Shown: positions 58,133 through 64,000 of the stretch, in pieces
Layout of the letters: each line of letters starts with the position of its first letter
How positions within the stretch are numbered: position 1 is the first letter of the stretch
Assembly: GCA_025677835.1 (NCBI GenBank)
Contig: JAIXMR010000007.1
Span: 186,001-250,000, forward strand
Length of the DNA stretch: 64,000 bases
Direction: 5' to 3'
Source: Sporodiniella umbellata
Lineage: Eukaryota > Mucoromycota > Mucoromycetes > Mucorales > Rhizopodaceae
Made by a program: the position numbers and the translations under genes
The notes under the pieces: model-generated
The model's input: the letters and a program-made list of their open reading frames with translations, nothing else
Told to the model about the DNA's origin: nothing
Databases searched by the model: none

Positions 58133-59721
58133 AGAAACATCAAACAACAAGAAAAAATAAACATAAAAGAAGGTTATTTGAAAGCTGCTGTAAATAATTA
58201 AATGTTTTTTTTTCTCATCATTTATCCGCTCATTTATAATTCAATAAACATTGAGGGCATTGTTAGTGTCAATACAAACTACACGAGAAAAGCTATGTCT
58301 TTATTTTGTTTTTGTTTTTTTTTAAAAAAAAAGACTTTTAAAGTTGAATAGTTGTATTGGAGCAAACACTCATTTTTTTTTCGTCATAGACCATTAAGCT
58401 CCTGCCTGTTACCAAAAACTGAAGACCCCAGTGTCTTTACAGTTATTATTGTATTAAAAGTATTTTCAAAGTTTTAAACCTGTCTACATGTACTGCTAAT
58501 GGTCGTCTCTCAATTTCCTGCTTATCATTCGGTAAATCAGTATTGTATCTTTTCACACTATTAATGCCTTATTTGACCCAAAGATTTCACAATTAAGTAG
58601 CCGTTGTTGTTTTTTTTCTGTAGAGCCTTTCTTTTGTCTTTTCTAGTACTTGACCAATTTATATTTTTATTATAGCGTTGTTCAACGGAATTTATTCAAA
58701 ATTACGTAGTTGATGTATAAACAAAAGCTTGTCAACACTCTATCATCGCTCAAAGCAGAAAGTAAAAGAGAGAGTTTTAGTCCCAAAAAGTGGACGTAAA
58801 TAAAACAACAATGGTTCACAATAGTCCAATATTTTTTACATTCTTCAAAACAAAACAAAAAGCAGAGATGCTTTTTTTTTTTTTTTGCTAAAGAGACACT
58901 CCAAAGACGTCAAAAACATGGAGACTTTGAAACCGTGTCGTTGAAGTAATTACGATCAGTGTTTATGCAAGCAAAAACCTTGTGATGTATCACTCGTTTT
59001 ATTTTTTTTTTGGTTTTAACAAACTTCACGCTTCGAAGCAATGAAAAATGATTACACACCTGTGGCTTTTCTCGATATAATTATTGAACTCTTAAAGTTG
59101 AAGCCCAAATAAATGCTACATGGCTCTTTCACTGTACTTGTCGGATAGGGCAGACTATGTGGTCCCACAATACAAGCCTCAAAGTAGAGATATGCCGAGG
59201 CTGGTTTTTTTTTTTTTTTTTTTCTAAAAAGCTCCAAGTAACTATGCTTTTTACGTAATATGGGTGAATATCTTTCTTCTTTATATATATATTGCTATCT
59301 ACTGTCTCTAGTTATCTGTCTCAATGTCTTTTGTTTCGGATTGTATTTCGAATAAATTTAGGTAGAAATTTGCCTCATCTTATTTTCAAGCTAAAGTATT
59401 GTAGCGAAACCCCTTGCCCGATTGGAGCGTTACACTGAGGATTAATTAGCTGCTCAAAATGACATAATTCCAGTTTTTTGATCCCCCCCCTCCCTTCCTA
59501 TCTACCGCACATACTTTAACCTCCATAGGCTCACCCCAGTTTTGTACAAAAATCAACTCCACGGCCATTTTGATAGGGCAAAGAAACGTAAACCAAAATA
59601 AGCAATTTTTTTTTTTTTGGAAGGCAATAAAAATTATCTCCCCTCAAATCAATTTCGCTTTCTTTTTTTTTTTTTTTTTTTTTTCTTTTTTCGTTGTTGT
59701 TGTTACTTCCTTTCTTTTCAT
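58133..59721. other. Intergenic region NOP58-CSC1
   Basis: An AATAAA-like signal follows NOP58 at about 58154. The rest is AT-rich with A/T runs (58318-58330, 58871-58886, 59204-59223, 59662-59685). No supported gene. The last T run lies in the CSC1 leader, before ATG 59722. Confidence 0.5.
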
Positions 59722-62700
59722 ATGTCGCTGACTAGCTCAGGAGTTACAGCAACCTCGCTATTACCATCAGCTACGTCCATACCAACCAATGGGACTTTTC
59801 CCAACAATGGAACCCTTCCAAACAATGGGACTTATCCAACCAGTTCTATAGTTAGCAGTAGTATAACACCTACCTCCACTACTACTGCCACAACTTCAAC
59901 TTTTTCGCAAGAGCCTATCCTACCCTCCCATTGGGATTTTGGAGGAGGGGGTAGTAGTCTTGTTACAAATGGAGCAAATAACACCAGTAGTTTATGGGTA
60001 CAGTTTGTTATCTGTTTTTCTGTAGGACTTGTTTTTTTTCTTGCATTTTGTTTTTTGAGAACAAGGTAACACTAAAGATGAAATCAACACAACAGGCACT
60101 GAAACATGAATAGAATGCCTGTCATTTTCGCACCTCGCACAAATATGAAAAAGTAAAAACAGGTTTTTTTTTTTTTTTTTTTTTTTTGCCATATACAACC
60201 TTTTTAACTTCATATAGACACAAGCCTCCAGAGTTACCTAGTTCCTATTTTGGATGGATTTTACCAATACTAAAGATCGATATGGAGGAGATGTTGATGA
60301 AAGTTGGTCTAGACGCTGTTTTGGTAAACACTGCCTAAGAATTATACATTTGTGTTCAAACAACTCATTCCGCCGTTTGACATGTGTAGATGCTCCATTT
60401 TTTATTAATGGGTATAAAAATATTCGGTATCTGCTCTATACTCGGGATAGCTATTTTGATCCCCGTAAGCACCACAGTGCCTGTCGAAGAGATCGCTCTT
60501 AAAAATAATGAGACTGTAAATTATATGCATCGAATTTCAATCAGTGCGGTACCCAATGGATCAAACCGACTGATAGCCTATTTGATTTTTGCATATCTGG
60601 TCACTTTTATCACCTTTTTCTTCCTTACACAAAGCTATTATAACTACATTCGACTGCACGCGCTATACATGATCAATCTTAAGCGAAACATGGTTTCGCG
60701 CTCCGTCATTGTATCTGGAATTCCGAGTAAAGAGCGATCAGATGAAGACCTTTTCGATTACTATCAGCGCTTAAATATTGGGCCTGTAGAGAGCGCTTAT
60801 GTAATACGGTCTGTTCATGGATTAAACAGCTTAATCAAAAAACGAGCCAATGCGTTGATGAAACTTGAAGAAGTATATGCAAAGTTGTGGGGAAATCCGT
60901 GTAAAATTCCTGGTTATGATCCGGATAGAATCATGGATGATCTGGGCATGTACAAGCGATTGATTGATCTGACAGAAAAGAAAAATAGTGACTCTAGCAG
61001 CGAGGAAGAGCAGAAAAGTAGCCTAACCAGACGTTTAACTAAAAAAGCAACGTGGAAAAAACCAACGTTTATAAAAGAATGGGTTGAACCTTTACAATCA
61101 AAATCTACATCTAGACGTCCAGTCATACGTACTGGCTTTTGGGGGATGTGGGGTGAAAAAGTAGATGCCATCGAGTATTATACAAAGCTGTTTGACGATC
61201 TTGATGGACAAGTTATAGAAAAGAGAAAATCACCAGAAATGGAAATGACTAACGTTGGATTTGTAACATTCAAGTACATGAGTAGTGCTGTAAGCGATCT
61301 ATCATCAAACTTTCAATTTGATTTTCTAAAGTGTATCTATTTGCCTTAGGTTATTGCCTCCCAAATCGCTATCCGTCCTGAGCCTTTCGCTTGTCGTACC
61401 AAAATGGCGTATGAACCAAGAGATGTATTATGGTCTACTGTTTCTATCAGAGGTCGTGAAAGACTTTTGCGAGAAATGGTTGTTTGGTCAATCACAATTG
61501 TTTTGATTGTCTTTTGGTTTGTTCCTGTTGTACTCTTATCTTCGCTCATGAGTATCAACACTCTTGGTTATATCGTGCCTGGTTTAGCGGCTAAGCTTCG
61601 AGAGAATGCCGCAACTAGAAGTTTCATGACTTCATTTGTACCAACTATCGTATTGAATATTGTCACATCTGTTTTGCCCCTTATATTTGATGGTAAGACG
61701 CTCTTAGTTGTTTGTAATATACTAAATGTTTTTTTTTTTATTTTTCAGTACTAGGATATTACCAAGGTCTACGATCAAGAAGCGCAATTGATGAGTCTAC
61801 ATTCAGCAAGTTAGTAAAAAAAAAAAAAAAAAAAAAAGTAGCAAAAAATACTAATTCAAACTTTAAGATACTTTTTCTTTCTTATATTCTTTACATTGAT
61901 TGTATTCACTTTGGCTGGTACAAGTATCCAGACTATAGCTTTGAATTTTGCCAACAATCCAGCATCTATTCTAGAAAAACTTGCAACAACATTCCCATCT
62001 GTAAGTAATCAATTTTTTACCTCATGGTATACTAACTTGAAAAAAAGATTGCGCCATTCTTTATCAACTACACAATTTTACAAGGCTTTTTGATGTAAGA
62101 TTTTTTGTTTTTTATTTGAAAAAAAAAATTCTAAGTTATAAATAGGATGCCTATGAACCTTCTTTTACTGGGCTCGTTGATTATTCGTGGCTTTTTTCAT
62201 GTGTTTCTTTGCTCTTCACCTAGAGAACATGCTGAGAATAGAGCACCTTGGGCTTTCAGTTATGGCACTATGTATCCTGTACCTTTGCTTATATTTGTGG
62301 TTGTACTTGAATATTCGTGTATATCGCCTCTTATCTTACTGTTTGGTACCATTTACTTTTGCTTTGGGTACTTTGTTTTCAAATATCAACTTCTTTATGG
62401 TAAAAACACATACATGCACAGCATTCAGCTAACGAGCAAATAGTCTACTTTAGACCTTATGAGGCAGCCGGTAGATTATGGATAATGACTGTTCCTCGTG
62501 TAATATTTGGCCTTGTATTGTTTCAACTGACTATGATCGGTTTGTTTGTAGTCAAATCATACTATCAATTAAGTATTGGTTGTGTGCCTTTAATTGTATT
62601 GACTGTTCTATTCAAAATCTCTCTCGATCGTGCCTTTTTGCAAAACGCGCAAAATCTACCGCTGCAGATGCTTCAAGATGACGGAAAGTTGCCCCTAGCA

Positions 62701-63777
62701 CACGCAAGCCCTGCAAACGACGAATATGAAGACGACGATGATGACGCTGATGACGAAGACGATAAACACAAAAACAATACAAAAGATATCAATAATCAAA
62801 CATCATCAGAAGATACAGCCGCCGATAAAGAAGTAGACAAAAAAAAGCAAGTGATTAGCAATAAGTGGAAAAGTGCAGCGTTTTCTGCCCTTGAACTTAA
62901 AAAAGGAGCTGTTGATACAACTAATAATACGTCTGATGCCTCTCTTAAAGTAACCTTACCTCGTCACCGAAAGGTAGTGTTGGACGAGGACGACTATGAG
63001 GCGCAGCCCGATCGGTTGACTGATTACCGACAGCCTCCTATGCAGCTTAACTTTGGTCTGTTAGACGCTGGTTTGAGAAAATATGGCAATCCCCTAATGG
63101 CTGGCGTCTTGCCTCAACTATGGCTACCTGTAAAAGACCCCAAACAAGCGGATAAAGAAGGAAAGTCTGGTGAATTTGAAAAGCGTAACCGCAAGCCTTT
63201 TTCAAACGATTCTGAAAGCGGAGGAAAGTTGGCACGAAACCTTGCTAGTATCATGAGAAAGCTGGACAGAAAAAATAGCAAAAACGAAAACAGGACAGAA
63301 CCAAAACCTCGCAACCTATCAAAAGATACTGAGATCAAAAACAACTGGAGTACGCTACTTGACAACAAATCAAATCTTCATAATACTCCATTTCAAACGG
63401 ATGTTCCAAAGAGTACTCCTACTAGCCTTTTAGGCTCTGTTATTGAAGAAGAGCCGTCGGACCATAATATGAACGAGAACACACATCCAGATCTTGGGAT
63501 GGAGGAGACAAACAACACACAAACAGACTTAAAAACAGGGGAAACAAACAACACAACAGTAGATCAAAGTACATCAAACCCAGAGAAAGAAACGCTAAGC
63601 GAAAAGCGCGATGAAACCTACAGAAACAATTCAAATACCACACCACCTACACCCAGGGCTGAGACGCCATACAGTATTTCAAGCTCGCATCATTTGATAT
63701 CTGAAGACGATGAAACAGTCGATCTTCCTCTAGGGAACAGAATCAGTAGTACTCCACTTATTTCTAAAAAAGAGTAA
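59722..63777 (+). CDS. CSC1: Csc1/OSCA/TMEM63-type stress-gated cation channel
   Basis: A plasma-membrane, osmotically or mechanically gated cation channel of the DUF221 family (family knowledge). The start is ATG 59722 (MSLTSSGVTATSLLPS). The N-terminus is Ser/Thr-rich with NNGT repeats, then TM0 (VQFVICFSVGLVFFLAFCFL). Exon 2 gives KPPELPSSYFGWILPILKI; the next starts MLHFLLMGIKIFGICSILG. A cytosolic loop has VSRSVIVSGIPSKERSDED and an RRM-like fold. The 7TM core includes RDVLWSTVSIRGRERLLREM, then MNLLLLGSLIIRGF and YFRPYEAAGRLWIMTVPRVI. A long acidic, disordered C-terminal tail (EYEDDDDDADDEDD) follows. At least eight introns, one with a T24 run near 60164. One short exon is easily missed (KIAPFFINYTILQGFLM near 62049). 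Normal length plus a long tail. Confidence 0.92.
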
Positions 63778-63827
63778 AATGTAAATAGTAAATTATCTTT
63801 TTCGAGATACCAAAACAAATGTATGAG

Positions 63828-63854
63828 TTTTTTTTTTTTTTTTTTTTTTTTTTT
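63828..63854. terminator. T27 run between convergent gene ends
   Basis: 27 T within the 99 bases that separate the CSC1 stop from the stop of the minus-strand gene at 63877. Same layout as the HOOK/Rho GEF gene border. A role in bidirectional 3' end formation is inference. Confidence 0.5.
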
Positions 63855-63876
63855 CGTTTGAGATATCTCCTTTTTC

Positions 63877-63964
63877 TTAAACTTTAGCGATTTTTTTACA
63901 GTCAACAAGAGTTGTTCCTGTACTTTTTGAAGTTGAAGGAATAGGAAGCTGGCGTTCTGCAAGA
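63877..63964 (-). CDS. Last exon of a gene running off the right edge
   Basis: On the minus strand a TTTTTCAG acceptor (63965-63966 being its AG) opens an exon reading LAERQLPIPSTSKSTGTTLV then DCKKIAKV and stop at 63877. The composition is protein-like and the acceptor is good, but only 88 bases are visible. No family can be named from so little. Convergent with CSC1. Confidence 0.4.
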
Positions 63965-64000
63965 CTGAAAAAGAGAGCACTAAGGTTCACATGTAATATT

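Overview
This is a eukaryotic, almost certainly fungal, nuclear window. It is AT-rich and gene-dense in parts. Most genes are cut by many short introns (about 45-110 nt, GTAAG/GTAAA donors, TAG/CAG acceptors), and long pure A or T runs recur in introns and between genes. The gene families are fungal housekeeping types: phospholipase D1, Mvp1, Sec2, NOT1, Hook, a Rom2-type Rho GEF, Ayr1, Rad50, Utp22, Nop58 and Csc1. An HSPA12-like Hsp70 is also present. Together with the base composition and intron style this points to an early-diverging filamentous fungus, most likely Mucoromycota (Mucorales-like). That placement is inference; the window holds no rRNA or other marker that would settle it.

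Layout: 1-2223 (-) PLD1, truncated by the left edge; 2611-3066 (+) D-aminoacyl-tRNA deacylase; 3329-4084 (-) ATP23 metalloprotease; 4913-7275 (+) Mvp1-type PX-BAR sorting nexin; 7446-8510 (+) Sec2-type Rab GEF; 9414-15606 (+) NOT1 scaffold; 16856-17113 (-) a small Cys-rich protein. From 17114 to 24754 lies a gene-poor island of about 7.6 kb whose only supported element is a possible 21-codon microgene at 22421-22486 with a TATA box. Then come 24755-25077 (+) a small Cys protein with a uORF; 25952-29031 (+) Hook; 29102-33053 (-) Rho1 GEF; 33723-35762 (+) HSPA12-like ATPase; 37012-37842 (-) Ayr1-like reductase; 39378-44280 (-) RAD50; 46242-47932 (+) a CAMK-like Ser/Thr kinase; 50836-52471 (+) an unrecognised SP/TP-rich protein; 52681-56356 (-) UTP22; 56564-58132 (+) NOP58; 59722-63777 (+) a Csc1-type channel; and 63877-63964 (-) the last exon of a gene that runs off the right edge.

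There are no operons. Functional links are loose: Mvp1, Sec2, Hook and PLD1 all act in membrane traffic or polarity; the Rho GEF and Csc1 relate to cell wall and osmotic stress; UTP22 and NOP58 share one divergent promoter and both act in ribosome biogenesis. For genes whose exons I counted in full (ATP23, MVP1, the 24755 gene, the HSPA12-like gene, the kinase, the 50836 gene, NOP58) the summed exon length is a multiple of three. I saw no tRNA, rRNA, CRISPR array or intact transposon. I did not find an obvious new multi-gene system. The most open items are the microgene in the gene-poor island, three small or unknown proteins, and the homopolymer tracts at gene borders.
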